This document shows, piece by piece, positions 53,736-63,828 of a DNA stretch of 64,000 bases (position 1 is the stretch's first letter; every line of letters starts with the position of its first letter). The notes under the pieces were generated by a model that did no database searches, was not told the DNA's origin, and saw only the letters and a list, made by a program, of their open reading frames with translations. The position numbers were made by a program, and so were the translations under genes. The DNA comes from Bacteroides sp. 43_108 (GTDB lineage Bacteria; Bacteroidota; Bacteroidia; Bacteroidales; Bacteroidaceae): assembly GCA_001915545.1 (NCBI GenBank), contig MNQS01000022.1:62001-126000 (forward strand), written 5' to 3'.

Positions 53736-55655
53736 TCAAGCTTCTTTTATTGTATATTTAATCTTACCCGTTGTGGCATTTGATTTTATTGTCAGTTTGA
53801 CGCGGTATATTTTGCCCCACATGTTTACAAACTTGGCATCATCTAACTTTACTTCTTCATAAGAAGCCTGCATGTCGTTGCTGTTGAAGAATATGCCGTA
53901 TTTCTTGCCGTTTATGTTGAATGTAACCTTGTCTTTTTCAACTTGCGGTTGTGCTTGTGTCATAAACATAAGTTCTGTAGGGCGCACAAATTTATCGAGG
54001 ACATAGTTTTCAGTTACAGTAATATTTTTTCCACGTGTGAGGTCTATTGTCCTTTTCCAAGACTTGACCATTGCCTCTTTAGGATAAGCACCGGCTATGT
54101 CAAGATTCATTACCGCCTTACGTGATGTGATTTTTGTAGATACATCTTTTGCTGCATACTTGCTTCCATATTGCTGGTCTACTCCGTTTATCTGCGGAAC
54201 ATTGTGGTAGCCTGACTGCATGCTCCAGATTTTGTATCTTGTGGCATTGTTGAATGTTTCCTTGCGATATGTGCCTACACCTGGATCAATGAGCAGAGGC
54301 TGGCCGTCGGCATATACGATGAAATGTCCTACGTCATTGTGATTATGGCTTTCATTGTTGTGTCCGCCTTTGGCCGCAACGAACAATCCGTCTGTAGAAT
54401 TCTTCTTCGACCTTGCTGTCATAACCTGAATCCTCGGAAGCCATGAGTCGAAGAGCAGTACATTTTCGCCTTCATATTTTTTGAATGCAGACAGTTTTGA
54501 CAAGAGCATCAATTCTCTGTTGAATGTATGCAGGTAGGCAGATGTGTATGTCTTGGCCGGATTGGTAAAATAATTTCTTGATTTGGCTGTATTTGCCGCC
54601 ATGCTGATGAGTTCCTTGTTTTTCATATACAATCCTGATGGAAACCATTCCACATTAGGTGTAAGTTCTGGACCAGCATCGGCGAAGTTTACAAAATATC
54701 CGTTTCCGATGTTCATCTTGCAGAGATAGTCGCCCATTAGCTTGATTTTCTCTGTAGAAGAAAATTCTGCAAATCCATCTGTTGCATAACTAAGAAGATT
54801 GAGGCAGTCGAAAAGCGAGCCGGCTGCTCTATCCCAATAGTGTGCACCTTCGTCGCATCCTCCATCATCAGGATAACCGTCAATGAATCCGTCGAGCGAT
54901 TCGTTTATCAGACGCATGTATTTTATCTGTTTCTCTCTGTCTGGTTCTGCAAATAGTACACATGCCATCCAATTGGAGCATATCCATGGATTCCAATTCA
55001 TAGATGCGGAACGCCACCATTCTTTCTTCTTTGCACCTTCCTCAAGTATTCGTCTTGAGATCTCGTTCTGTATTCTTGTTTCCAGATAAGGTGAGAACTT
55101 TCTTATAGGTTCTTTGAACATATACAGCATCCACGCCATCATTCCTCCTGTTTCGGCATTGAATAGGTCGAGAGACTGGTTTTCAACAAGAGGCATCTTT
55201 GGTCCGTAGTGTGCTGGTACTCCCCACCATGTTTCTTCGCATGTAGAGAAAAGGCCGTTGAGAATGTCGTTCATGAAACGTCCTTTTCCTTCCATTATTT
55301 CAGCCATGGCTAGAGCCATCAAATGATTGCGTTTTCCGAAGATGAACTGCTGGTAGCGTTCTCGGTCTCCGTTTTCTCTGAAATCTGAAAATAGGGTAAT
55401 ATCAGTCGTTTCCCATTTTGTACCTAAAAGTTTTTCTCCTGCACTGATGTAGCTTTTGCGCATGGCTTCAGGTATTGAATCTTGCCAGTAACTGTTGCCC
55501 CATGCAGGCACAGGTGCGAACTTTGTAGGTTCTACAAGGTGTTTCTGAAGATTCTCTACAGTGCATCTCCCTGAAATTTCTTTTTTAGTTTGTGCATCAA
55601 TGGAGGCATGCATCGTTGCCAAAAGCAACATGGAAGTGAAAACAATTTTTTTCAT
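53736..55655 (-). CDS. Heparinase II/III family polysaccharide lyase-like protein
   Basis: The 639-residue exported protein has a signal peptide (MKKIVFTSMLLLATMHASIDAQ). An alpha/alpha toroid domain (about 60-380) contains NWNPWICSNWM and DGGCDEGAHYWDRAAG. A C-terminal beta-sandwich (about 400-639) has the conserved GGHNNESHNHNDVGHFIVYADGQPLLIDPGVGTY block with the His residues that bind metal or act in catalysis. This fits polysaccharide lyases acting on uronic-acid glycans. The exact substrate is unknown; no Sus genes are next to it. It lies convergent to the GH43-type pseudogene. Confidence 0.85.
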   Translation of the reverse strand: MKKIVFTSMLLLATMHASIDAQTKKEISGRCTVENLQKHLVEPTKFAPVPAWGNSYWQDSIPEAMRKSYISAGEKLLGTKWETTDITLFSDFRENGDRERYQQFIFGKRNHLMALAMAEIMEGKGRFMNDILNGLFSTCEETWWGVPAHYGPKMPLVENQSLDLFNAETGGMMAWMLYMFKEPIRKFSPYLETRIQNEISRRILEEGAKKKEWWRSASMNWNPWICSNWMACVLFAEPDREKQIKYMRLINESLDGFIDGYPDDGGCDEGAHYWDRAAGSLFDCLNLLSYATDGFAEFSSTEKIKLMGDYLCKMNIGNGYFVNFADAGPELTPNVEWFPSGLYMKNKELISMAANTAKSRNYFTNPAKTYTSAYLHTFNRELMLLSKLSAFKKYEGENVLLFDSWLPRIQVMTARSKKNSTDGLFVAAKGGHNNESHNHNDVGHFIVYADGQPLLIDPGVGTYRKETFNNATRYKIWSMQSGYHNVPQINGVDQQYGSKYAAKDVSTKITSRKAVMNLDIAGAYPKEAMVKSWKRTIDLTRGKNITVTENYVLDKFVRPTELMFMTQAQPQVEKDKVTFNINGKKYGIFFNSNDMQASYEEVKLDDAKFVNMWGKIYRVKLTIKSNATTGKIKYTIKEA

Positions 55656-55740
55656 TTGTTGTGTAAGTTAAAAAAGGATTTTGATTTTGCCATGGATATC
55701 CACCGGCAATTTGATTGTATTAAATGTGATACTTTATGTA

Positions 55741-55748
55741 CAAAAGTA
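55741..55748 (-). promoter_or_regulatory. -7 element for the heparinase-like gene
   Basis: TACTTTTG on the minus strand matches TAnnTTTG and lies 86 bp before the ATG. No -33 box is seen. The 384-bp gap from 55656 to 56039 holds this site and the promoter at 55950; I see nothing else in it. Confidence 0.45.
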
Positions 55749-55949
55749 AGAAAAAATGTCTTGAAGACGTTGCATTTAGAATAAATATGGTATTAAAACC
55801 TTTTCTTTTGTATATTTTCAATTTGTTTGATAGTGAATTTGAAGAAGCTTTTCTTATTATTTGTTGCAGTGAGAAACATAAAAACAAAGTCATTGTTTTT
55901 TAATAAGTAAAATTATGCTTTTCATTCTGTAAAAATCTGTTAGAAGGCA

Positions 55950-55980
55950 TTTGTTTAAGAATCAAGTTGAAATATATTTG
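55950..55980 (+). promoter_or_regulatory. Consensus Bacteroidota promoter for the YiiX-like gene
   Basis: TTTG (55950-55953), a 19-bp spacer and TATATTTG (55973-55980) match the full TTTG-N19-21-TAnnTTTG consensus. The predicted transcript starts about 50 bases before the ATG at 56040. Confidence 0.75.
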
Positions 55981-56039
55981 TGACAGTTGACCTTAATGTT
56001 CCACAAACGGCATTATTTATGAGCTCTAAAATCAAATTA

Positions 56040-56690
56040 ATGAATATATATGTTTCACTGTATGGAGCATTGAAGCAGTTGTTGTACGCTGGTATTTTTT
56101 GTTTATCTGTCGGTTGCATGCATCGTGCTGAAATTGATTCTCACGATAAGCCATATATGGAGTGGAGCGATATACGTTCAGGTGATTTGTTGTTCAGAAT
56201 GGGGAATAGTGCATCGAGCAATGTTGTCGTCACAATTGGCGGCGGTAGATATTCGCATATTGGTATTGCAATAGTTGATTCTAGTGGAATACGTGTAGTT
56301 CATGCTGTGCCTGGTGAGGCAGGAGTGGAAGATGATGGACTGGACAAGGTGAGGTGTGATGCCATAGACTTGTTTTATTCGCCAGACAGAGCTTCTGCCG
56401 GAGCTGTGGCGCGCGTGGCATGTTCAGACTGCATAGCAGAACTTGTGTCCGCATCAGCCTATGCAGATTATGAATCTTCTGTACCTTTTGATCATAAGTA
56501 TGATCTGGCAGATAGCACGTCGCTTTATTGTACAGAGTTGATATGGAGAGCCTACAGAAAATATGGTATAGATCTTGCTGATGACAGAAGGCAAGAACTT
56601 GTCATACCTGGACATGTCCTCAGAATTATATTTCCAGAAGATATATGGAACAGCAGGCATCTTACCGTTCTTCATGAGTTCGTCAGATGA
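56040..56690 (+). CDS. YiiX-like permuted papain-fold lipoprotein
   Basis: The 216-residue protein has a lipoprotein-type signal peptide (lipobox FCLSVGC, Cys at about 26). The NlpC/P60-related YiiX/YebB fold is shown by GDLLFRMGNSASSNVVV, RYSHIGIAIV with the active-site His, VHAVPGEAGVEDDGL and SLYCTELIWRAYRKYGIDL with the catalytic Cys. It is probably a thiol hydrolase acting in the periplasm on peptides, amides or lipids. The ATG at 56040 is used because the signal peptide begins there; the longer frame upstream adds 20 unlikely residues and would overlap the promoter. Confidence 0.78.
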   Translation: MNIYVSLYGALKQLLYAGIFCLSVGCMHRAEIDSHDKPYMEWSDIRSGDLLFRMGNSASSNVVVTIGGGRYSHIGIAIVDSSGIRVVHAVPGEAGVEDDGLDKVRCDAIDLFYSPDRASAGAVARVACSDCIAELVSASAYADYESSVPFDHKYDLADSTSLYCTELIWRAYRKYGIDLADDRRQELVIPGHVLRIIFPEDIWNSRHLTVLHEFVR

Positions 56691-56764
56691 TATCGAGATG
56701 AAGATTGAAGAAAAAGATGTCTGCTGATTTTAAACTTTATGTTAAACTTTAAAATCTATTGATT

Positions 56765-57160
56765 ATGAGAAAATTATTTAAATCCGTTTTTACAATCTCT
56801 GTAATAGCTTTTGCATTGTCTTCGTGTGGTGGAAGCGGGCCAAAACAGGCTTTGGACAAGTACATGACAGCTGTAAAGGACAAGGATTATGAAGCTGTAG
56901 TAGATGGTATGTATTTTAAGGACGGATTGACAGATTCACAGAAAAACTTTTATGTAGCAGCTTTGGAAGAAAAAGCATCGAAAGCAGAAACTTCCAATGG
57001 AAAAGTTTCGGATTATAAAATTACCGGTGACAGCATAATAGTTCCGGACTCGTTGGCCATCGTGTACTTTGAGACTATATACGAAAACGGTAAAGTTGAG
57101 CAGGATGAGCAGAAAATGATATATTCTGACGGAGAATGGAAAATGTATACATCTAAGTGA
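56765..57160 (+). CDS. DUF4878 family lipoprotein
   Basis: The 131-residue protein has a lipoprotein signal peptide (lipobox ALSSC, Cys at about 21) and a small NTF2-like domain (PKQALDKYMTAVKDKDYEAVVDGMYF ... EQKMIYSDGEWKMYTSK) typical of DUF4878. The family has no known function and may bind a small ligand at the membrane. The ATG at 56765 is preferred over an upstream TTG. It follows the YiiX-like gene by 74 bp and ends at a terminator. Confidence 0.75.
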   Translation: MRKLFKSVFTISVIAFALSSCGGSGPKQALDKYMTAVKDKDYEAVVDGMYFKDGLTDSQKNFYVAALEEKASKAETSNGKVSDYKITGDSIIVPDSLAIVYFETIYENGKVEQDEQKMIYSDGEWKMYTSK

Positions 57161-57185
57161 ATTTGACTTTTTATTTGAATATTTA

Positions 57186-57228
57186 GGGGCATCGGAGTAT
57201 GTAGAATTTGCTTCTGATGCTCCTTTTC
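57186..57228 (+). terminator. Terminator of the DUF4878 gene
   Basis: GGGGCATCGGAG (57186-57197) pairs with CTTCTGATGCTCC (57211-57223), with G-U pairs, followed by TTTTC. Confidence 0.7.
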
Positions 57229-57324
57229 TGAATATTGAAGTCTGTTATGCTTTGTCGCTTGACAACAGTACTTGTGCACATGAGGTAAAAAAGTGTTTTT
57301 GATGGCGAAAAAAACGACTATGGC

Positions 57325-57354
57325 TTTCATTTTTACATATTTTTCCTACATTTG
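57325..57354 (+). promoter_or_regulatory. Promoter of tRNA-Gly
   Basis: TTTC (57325-57328), an 18-bp spacer and TACATTTG (57347-57354) nearly match the Bacteroidota consensus. The tRNA begins 18 bp downstream of the -7 box. Confidence 0.6.
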
Positions 57355-57372
57355 CATTGTGAAATGAACTTT

Positions 57373-57445
57373 GCGGCAGTAGCTCAGTCGGTAGAGCATC
57401 AGCTTCCCAAGCTGAGGGTCACGGGTTCGAACCCCGCCTGCCGCT
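57373..57445 (+). tRNA. tRNA-Gly(CCC)
   Basis: A 73-base cloverleaf is formed by acceptor arms GCGGCAG/CTGCCGC, a D arm (GCTC...GAGC), an anticodon stem TCAGC/GCTGA with loop TTCCCAA (anticodon CCC) and a T arm with TTCGAAC. The discriminator base is T, as usual for tRNA-Gly. The 3' CCA is not encoded. The antiporter gene begins 13 bp downstream. Confidence 0.97.
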
Positions 57446-57458
57446 CGTAAAAAAACGC

Positions 57459-58850
57459 ATGCTTATGGTATTGACAACACTTGTCATAGTTGCAGTCTTG
57501 TTTGTGGGCTATATATTGATGTCGACCGAGCACATCAATCATATAAACCGTGCAGCTGTGGCAATGTTCTGCGGAGTAGTTGCATGGGTTATTTACATGT
57601 TTAATGCCGGGACTTATCTGGACCTGGTTCATCCCGAATACAAATCTTTTCTTGGAGGAGCTGTGTCGAACCACGAGACAGTCAAGAATTTCATTGCCAA
57701 CAGCGTTATTGTGCGTTACGTGGGTGAGGCATGTGCTGTAATACTGTTTCTTATCGCTACGAATACAATTGTAGAGGTAATGAACAACAATGGAGTTTTT
57801 GATTCGCTTGTCAAATGGTTGCGTATGCGGAGCAGTCGCCGTTTCTTATGGGTCATAACTCTATTGACTTTCTTCATCTCAGCAAACATAGATAACCTGA
57901 CAACCGTAATCCTGATGATTTCTATCATGGGACAGATTGTCAAATCGCGTTATCAGAAGCTTATATACGCTTGTGCCATTATGGTGGCTTCGAATCTAGG
58001 CGGTTCTTTCACTGTAATCGGAGATATGACAACTCTTATGATGTGGGTTAAAGGTGTTGTCACTCCTACAGCTTTTTCACTTGGACTGTTCTTGCCTGCA
58101 TTTATAGCGATGGCAGTTTTCAACTTGCTCGTTTCAGGTATGCTTCATGGAAAAGTTGAAGTGGCATCTGTTCTGGATCGTTATGATGGTGATGATTCGC
58201 CTCTTACTCCGTTTCAGAAAATACTTATATTGGCGATTGGTATTGTAGGACTCTGGTCTATACCGACGTTCCACTATCTGACGAGTCTTCCTCCGTTTAT
58301 CGGTGCTCTCTGTGTATTGGCATTGATATGGGTGGCTGACGGAATATGTAATCTGGAGCGCAACGGCATGGACATGTTTGTTCAGCGCAGGTATTATAAG
58401 AATACTGAATTTGTAGGTATGCGTATAATACTTTATTTCATCGGTATTTCGCTGGGTGTAGGAGCCCTTTGTGAGAGCGGTTTCCTTAATGATGCTTCTG
58501 TTTGGCTGACAGAACATGTCGGTACGACTTACGTATATGGAATCGCAGCCGGAATACTCTCTGGTGTTGTAGACAATGTACCGCTTGTCATGATAGGTTT
58601 GAACATGTTTCCTATGGATACTGTTGCTGGTTCTACTTCTGCTTTTGTGCAGAATGGTACATACTGGCAGTTGCTTTCATATTCTTGCGCCATGGGCGGT
58701 TCTGCCTTAATGTTAGGCTCGCTTGCCGGTCATTCTGTAATGCAGCTTGAGAATATCAGAATCTCTTGGTTCCTGCGCAACATGACTTGGCGTGTACTTG
58801 TATCCTGGTTGGCCGGGATGCTCGTTTTTTGGATAACACATACATTCTGA
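57459..58850 (+). CDS. nhaD: NhaD-type sodium:proton antiporter
   Basis: The 463-residue inner-membrane protein has about 12 hydrophobic segments and belongs to the ion transporter superfamily. Characteristic segments are FFISANIDNLTTVILM, GGSFTVIGDMTTLMMW and GILSGVVDNVPLVMIGLNMF, where Asp and Asn residues of two repeated DN motifs line the ion path in NhaD. It would exchange Na+ for H+. Its gene begins 13 bp after tRNA-Gly, so both may share the promoter at 57325. pfkA follows after 21 bp. Confidence 0.82.
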   Translation: MLMVLTTLVIVAVLFVGYILMSTEHINHINRAAVAMFCGVVAWVIYMFNAGTYLDLVHPEYKSFLGGAVSNHETVKNFIANSVIVRYVGEACAVILFLIATNTIVEVMNNNGVFDSLVKWLRMRSSRRFLWVITLLTFFISANIDNLTTVILMISIMGQIVKSRYQKLIYACAIMVASNLGGSFTVIGDMTTLMMWVKGVVTPTAFSLGLFLPAFIAMAVFNLLVSGMLHGKVEVASVLDRYDGDDSPLTPFQKILILAIGIVGLWSIPTFHYLTSLPPFIGALCVLALIWVADGICNLERNGMDMFVQRRYYKNTEFVGMRIILYFIGISLGVGALCESGFLNDASVWLTEHVGTTYVYGIAAGILSGVVDNVPLVMIGLNMFPMDTVAGSTSAFVQNGTYWQLLSYSCAMGGSALMLGSLAGHSVMQLENIRISWFLRNMTWRVLVSWLAGMLVFWITHTF

Positions 58851-58871
58851 TTTAATATAAAGGAATATAAA

Positions 58872-59849
58872 ATGGCAAAAATCAATTGTATCGGTATATT
58901 GACCTCAGGAGGTGATTCTCCAGGTATGAACGCGGCTATTCGTGCCGTGACCAGGTCGGCAATCTGTAAGGGCTTTACAGTGAAGGGCATCTATAGAGGA
59001 TATGATGGTCTTGTAAACGGAGAAATCAAGGAGTTTACAACTGAGAGCGTAAGTAACATCATATCTAGAGGAGGTACAATCCTCAAAAGTGCTCGATCAA
59101 AGGAATTCATGACAGTAGAAGGCCGTGCTAAGGCGCATGAGACAATGTTGCGTGAAGGCATTGATGCGCTTGTGGTAATAGGTGGAAACGGTTCGCTTAC
59201 TGGTGCAAAGATATTCGCAGACGAATACGATGTTCCTTGTATCGGTTTGCCTGGAACTATCGATAACGACCTTTACGGAACTGACCTTACTATCGGTTAT
59301 GATACAACTCTGAATACGATTGTGGAATGTGTCGATAAGATTCGTGATACGGCAAATTCTCATGAGCGTATTTTCTTCGTTGAAGTAATGGGACGTGATG
59401 CCGGCTTCTTGGCTCTCAACAGTGCCATAGCTAGTGGAGCAGAGGCTGCTATCATACCGGAAGACAGTACAGATGCAGACCAGCTTGAGCATTTCATAGG
59501 CCGTGGCATACGAAAGAGTAAGAATTCAAGTATCGTCATAGTCAGCGAGAGCCCTAAGTGCGGTGCTATGTTCTATGCAGATAGAGTTCGTAAGGAATAT
59601 CCTCAGTATGATGTACGTATTTCCATTCTCGGGCACGTACAGCGTGGAGGAACCCCTTCTGCTCGTGATAGAATTTTGGCCAGCCGTCTTGGTGCCGGAG
59701 CCATTGATGCCATTCTTGATGGACAGCGTAACGTCATGATAGGACTGAAGAACGATAATGTAGTCTATGTGCCGTTTACAGACGCCATAAGAAGCGACAA
59801 GGACATAAATAAAGACCTCATCAAAGTGCTCGACGAGCTTTCCATATAG
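58872..59849 (+). CDS. pfkA: ATP-dependent 6-phosphofructokinase
   Basis: The 325-residue cytoplasmic enzyme phosphorylates fructose-6-phosphate, the committing step of glycolysis. It shows [17 protein letters not shown] (ATP and metal site), GNGSLTGA, the catalytic [12 protein letters not shown] with its acid-base Asp, and [14 protein letters not shown] rather than GD precedes GS in the nucleotide loop. The C-terminal [15 protein letters not shown] motif binds the sugar phosphate. Length is typical of the short bacterial form. It lies 21 bp after nhaD and ends before a strong terminator. Confidence 0.95.
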   Translation: MAKINCIGILTSGGDSPGMNAAIRAVTRSAICKGFTVKGIYRGYDGLVNGEIKEFTTESVSNIISRGGTILKSARSKEFMTVEGRAKAHETMLREGIDALVVIGGNGSLTGAKIFADEYDVPCIGLPGTIDNDLYGTDLTIGYDTTLNTIVECVDKIRDTANSHERIFFVEVMGRDAGFLALNSAIASGAEAAIIPEDSTDADQLEHFIGRGIRKSKNSSIVIVSESPKCGAMFYADRVRKEYPQYDVRISILGHVQRGGTPSARDRILASRLGAGAIDAILDGQRNVMIGLKNDNVVYVPFTDAIRSDKDINKDLIKVLDELSI

Positions 59850-59913
59850 AGATTGCAACGTGCATGCACTTTGCTTGCAGGTTCATTTTCACACCACATT
59901 AACATTCTTTTTT

Positions 59914-59977
59914 GGGGGAGCAAGCCTCGTGAGCTCTGCTGCGTGAGCAGCGGAGCTTGCGAGGCTCCCTTTTTTTG
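59914..59977 (+). terminator. Terminator of pfkA
   Basis: A long, nearly complete palindrome (GGGGGAGC ... GCCTCG ... CGAGGCTCCC) folds into one stem and is followed by seven or more T. The 343-bp gap to the ABC-F gene also holds the -7 box at 60042; I see nothing else in it. Confidence 0.9.
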
Positions 59978-60041
59978 TATGCAAAGCCGTATAAAATTGC
60001 ATTTATTGGCAAACCATTATCACTTAATCGATTTTATTGCG

Positions 60042-60049
60042 TAAATTTG
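60042..60049 (+). promoter_or_regulatory. -7 element for the ABC-F gene
   Basis: TAAATTTG matches TAnnTTTG. It gives a leader of about 140 bases before the ATG at 60193, long enough for regulation. The 17-base string TAAATTTGCACGGTTTT is shared with the site at 10385. Confidence 0.45.
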
Positions 60050-60153
60050 CACGGTTTTTGTGGATCTTCCATTTTAGGTTCGGTTGTATAAATATTATAT
60101 GGACCAGTAAATGTTTGGGAGATACATTTATCATGTTTAGCATTTGTATATAA

Positions 60154-61809
<1,656 letters not shown>

Positions 61810-61881
61810 TTTCTTGTCTGTGCATAAGGCGAATTCTTCAGCATTGGCAATCAAAATGCATGAAAGATAGAATATTGTAAG

Positions 61882-61921
61882 AATGAATGTTGCGTTTTAT
61901 TCGTAACATTCATTTTTTTTA
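61882..61921 (+). terminator. Terminator of the ABC-F gene
   Basis: A perfect 10-bp stem (AATGAATGTT at 61882-61891 with AACATTCATT at 61905-61914) is followed by a run of T. Confidence 0.88.
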
Positions 61922-62004
61922 TCTGTGTAGCTTTATTATTGGGATAATAAAGTTAAATTAGAACATTCGATATGTTTCTTATAAAAGTATGATATTCTAG
62001 ATAT

Positions 62005-62850
62005 ATGGCAAGCAATCTTGATTTCATAGAATTTGTCTGTTCCAGCTTGAAGGATTTAGGCACTATCCGTTACCGCAAGATGTTCGGCGACTATATGGTG
62101 TATGTCAACGAAAAGCCTGCTGTTATGATATGCGACAACATCGCATACGTCAAAAAGCACCCTGCCATATCCGATTTGATGAACGAAGCCGAAACGGGTA
62201 TTCCTTATGATGGAGCAAAGGAACACTATGTGCTTGACGTAGAACATAAGGATGCTCTATTGAAAATCGTAGGTACTCTGGAGAAGGTGCTTCCTTACCC
62301 TCAAAAGAAATCGAAAAAAGCCGATAAGCATTCTTTACGAAGTATTCCTAATGTAGGACAGCAGACCGAACAGGATCTTTTGGCCATGGGCTACACTTCC
62401 GTAGAGTCTTTGAAAGGCGCTAAGGCTGAAGATTTATATAATGAGGAATGTCGTTTGCGCGGTTGTACCATAGATCGTTGCCAGCTTTATCTCTATCGTG
62501 CTTTGGAATATTTCGTCAATACGGAAAATCCCGATATCGGCAAGTGCAGATGGTGGTATTGGAAAGACGATTTCTTCTACCCGTCGCCTTGTGGTGCAAG
62601 ATGTGTTGAATGTCCCTCTTTCCCCGAAAAATGCAAAGGATGCCGGAAAATAAAAGGTAAAGTTTTCTGGCTTAAATTTACCGGCGACGACGCATGTCCT
62701 ATCTGGAAATGCTGTAAGGAACGTAAACGTGAAAATTGTGGCGGTTGTCCCGAATTGCCTTGCAGACGTTTTATGAAAGACCCTTCAATATCAGATGAAG
62801 AGAATGAATCCAATTTGAGGAAAATGATTGAAAATCTTGAAAATACCTGA
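62005..62850 (+). CDS. TfoX N-terminal / Cdd1-like / DUF3795-like fusion protein
   Basis: The 281-residue soluble protein joins three parts. Residues 1-100 match the TfoX/Sxy N-terminal domain (IRYRKMFGDYMVYVNEKPAVMICDNIAYVKKH). Residues ~112-175 resemble a helix-hairpin-helix of the Cdd1 or TfoX-C type (SIPNVGQQTEQDLLAMGYTSVESLKGAKAEDLYNE). The C-terminal ~95 residues are Cys-rich like DUF3795 (SPCGARCVECPSFPEKCKGC ... CPIWKCCKERKRENCGGCPELPC) and probably bind zinc or an Fe-S cluster. A regulatory or DNA-related role is possible. The stop codon overlaps the next ATG by one base. Confidence 0.65.
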   Translation: MASNLDFIEFVCSSLKDLGTIRYRKMFGDYMVYVNEKPAVMICDNIAYVKKHPAISDLMNEAETGIPYDGAKEHYVLDVEHKDALLKIVGTLEKVLPYPQKKSKKADKHSLRSIPNVGQQTEQDLLAMGYTSVESLKGAKAEDLYNEECRLRGCTIDRCQLYLYRALEYFVNTENPDIGKCRWWYWKDDFFYPSPCGARCVECPSFPEKCKGCRKIKGKVFWLKFTGDDACPIWKCCKERKRENCGGCPELPCRRFMKDPSISDEENESNLRKMIENLENT

Positions 62851-63383
62851 TGATTATGTTAGCATTCACTATAAGAAATTGGACAGAAAATGACATCCCG
62901 GCATTGGCGAAAAATCTAAATAATAAAAAGATTTGGGATAACTGTAGGGACGGTTTGCCTTTTCCTTATACAGAAAAAGATGCAGAAGAGTTTATTCAGT
63001 TCGTTTTAAGTCAAGAAATTCAGAGCAATTATTGCATAGAAATAAATTCAGAAGCGTCAGGCAACATAGGTTTTATGAGAGATTCAGATGTCGAACGTTT
63101 TAATGCGGAGATAGGTTATTGGTTGGCCGAACCATATTGGAATCAAGGCATCATGACTGAAGCTATTAAGATAGCTCTTGAAAGTTATTTTCGCAATACT
63201 GACATTTTGCGAGTTTATGCAAACGTCTACGCAAATAATGTTGCGTCAATCTGTGTTTTAGAAAATGTAGGTTTCAATCAATGCGGCATTCACCGAAAAG
63301 CTTGTTTTAAAAATGGCTCGTTTGTAGATTGTCACTATTTTGAATTGCTGAAAGAAGATTTTGTGAAGATTCTTTTGAACTGA
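62850..63383 (+). CDS. GNAT family N-acetyltransferase (RimJ/RimL-like)
   Basis: The 177-residue protein has the GNAT fold of the RimJ/RimL subgroup: IRNWTENDIPALAKNLNN at the start, GYWLAEPYWNQGIMTEAIKIAL for the acetyl-CoA-binding turn and VYANNVASICVLENVGFNQCGIHRKA near the end. It transfers an acetyl group from acetyl-CoA to an amine, possibly a protein N-terminus or a small molecule; the substrate is unknown. Its ATG overlaps the preceding stop codon (TGATG), so it is translationally coupled to the TfoX-type fusion gene; an ATG six bases later is also possible. Confidence 0.82.
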   Translation: MIMLAFTIRNWTENDIPALAKNLNNKKIWDNCRDGLPFPYTEKDAEEFIQFVLSQEIQSNYCIEINSEASGNIGFMRDSDVERFNAEIGYWLAEPYWNQGIMTEAIKIALESYFRNTDILRVYANVYANNVASICVLENVGFNQCGIHRKACFKNGSFVDCHYFELLKEDFVKILLN

Positions 63384-63426
63384 TATTCATATTAGAGTAT
63401 TCCCTAATCTAATAAATGCAGTCCTT

Positions 63427-63828
63427 ATGATACGTTCTAAAATAAAATCGCCGATACGTGCAGATTTACATACCGTTTGGAATGTAGTAACTTCGCTTCA
63501 TGATTATTCATGGCGCAGTGATATATCATCTGTCGATATTTCAGATGAAAGGCATTTCAAAGAAGTTTGCAATGATGGATATGTTACAAGTTTCACCATC
63601 ACTGTCTTAAAGCCGTTGGTCCAATATTCGTTTACGATGGACAATGAGAATTTATCGGGAGAGTGGACCGGATATTTCAAGCGTACAGAATCCGGAACAG
63701 AGATACAGTTTATAGAGTCAATCAGATTGAAGAAATGGTGGTTGTATCCTTTTGCTTGGTTTTATATAAGAAATCAACAAAAGCATTATGTTTCGGACCT
63801 TAAAAGAAAATGTGAACAAAATGGATAA
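63427..63828 (+). CDS. SRPBCC family protein
   Basis: The 133-residue protein fits the START/polyketide-cyclase-like SRPBCC fold: an N-terminal strand and helix (IKSPIRADLHTVWNVVTSLHDYSWRSDIS), a central beta-sheet (GYVTSFTITVLKPLVQYSF), GTEIQFIESIRLKK and a C-terminal helix. It is probably cytoplasmic and binds a small hydrophobic ligand. It lies between two GNAT genes; its stop codon overlaps the next start by eight bases, so the three form one transcription unit. Confidence 0.75.
   Translation: MIRSKIKSPIRADLHTVWNVVTSLHDYSWRSDISSVDISDERHFKEVCNDGYVTSFTITVLKPLVQYSFTMDNENLSGEWTGYFKRTESGTEIQFIESIRLKKWWLYPFAWFYIRNQQKHYVSDLKRKCEQNG

Noticed and set aside
57373-57445. tRNA-Gly as an integration site for a mobile element
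   Set aside because: No second copy of the tRNA 3' end, integrase gene or composition change is found downstream; nhaD and pfkA follow directly.
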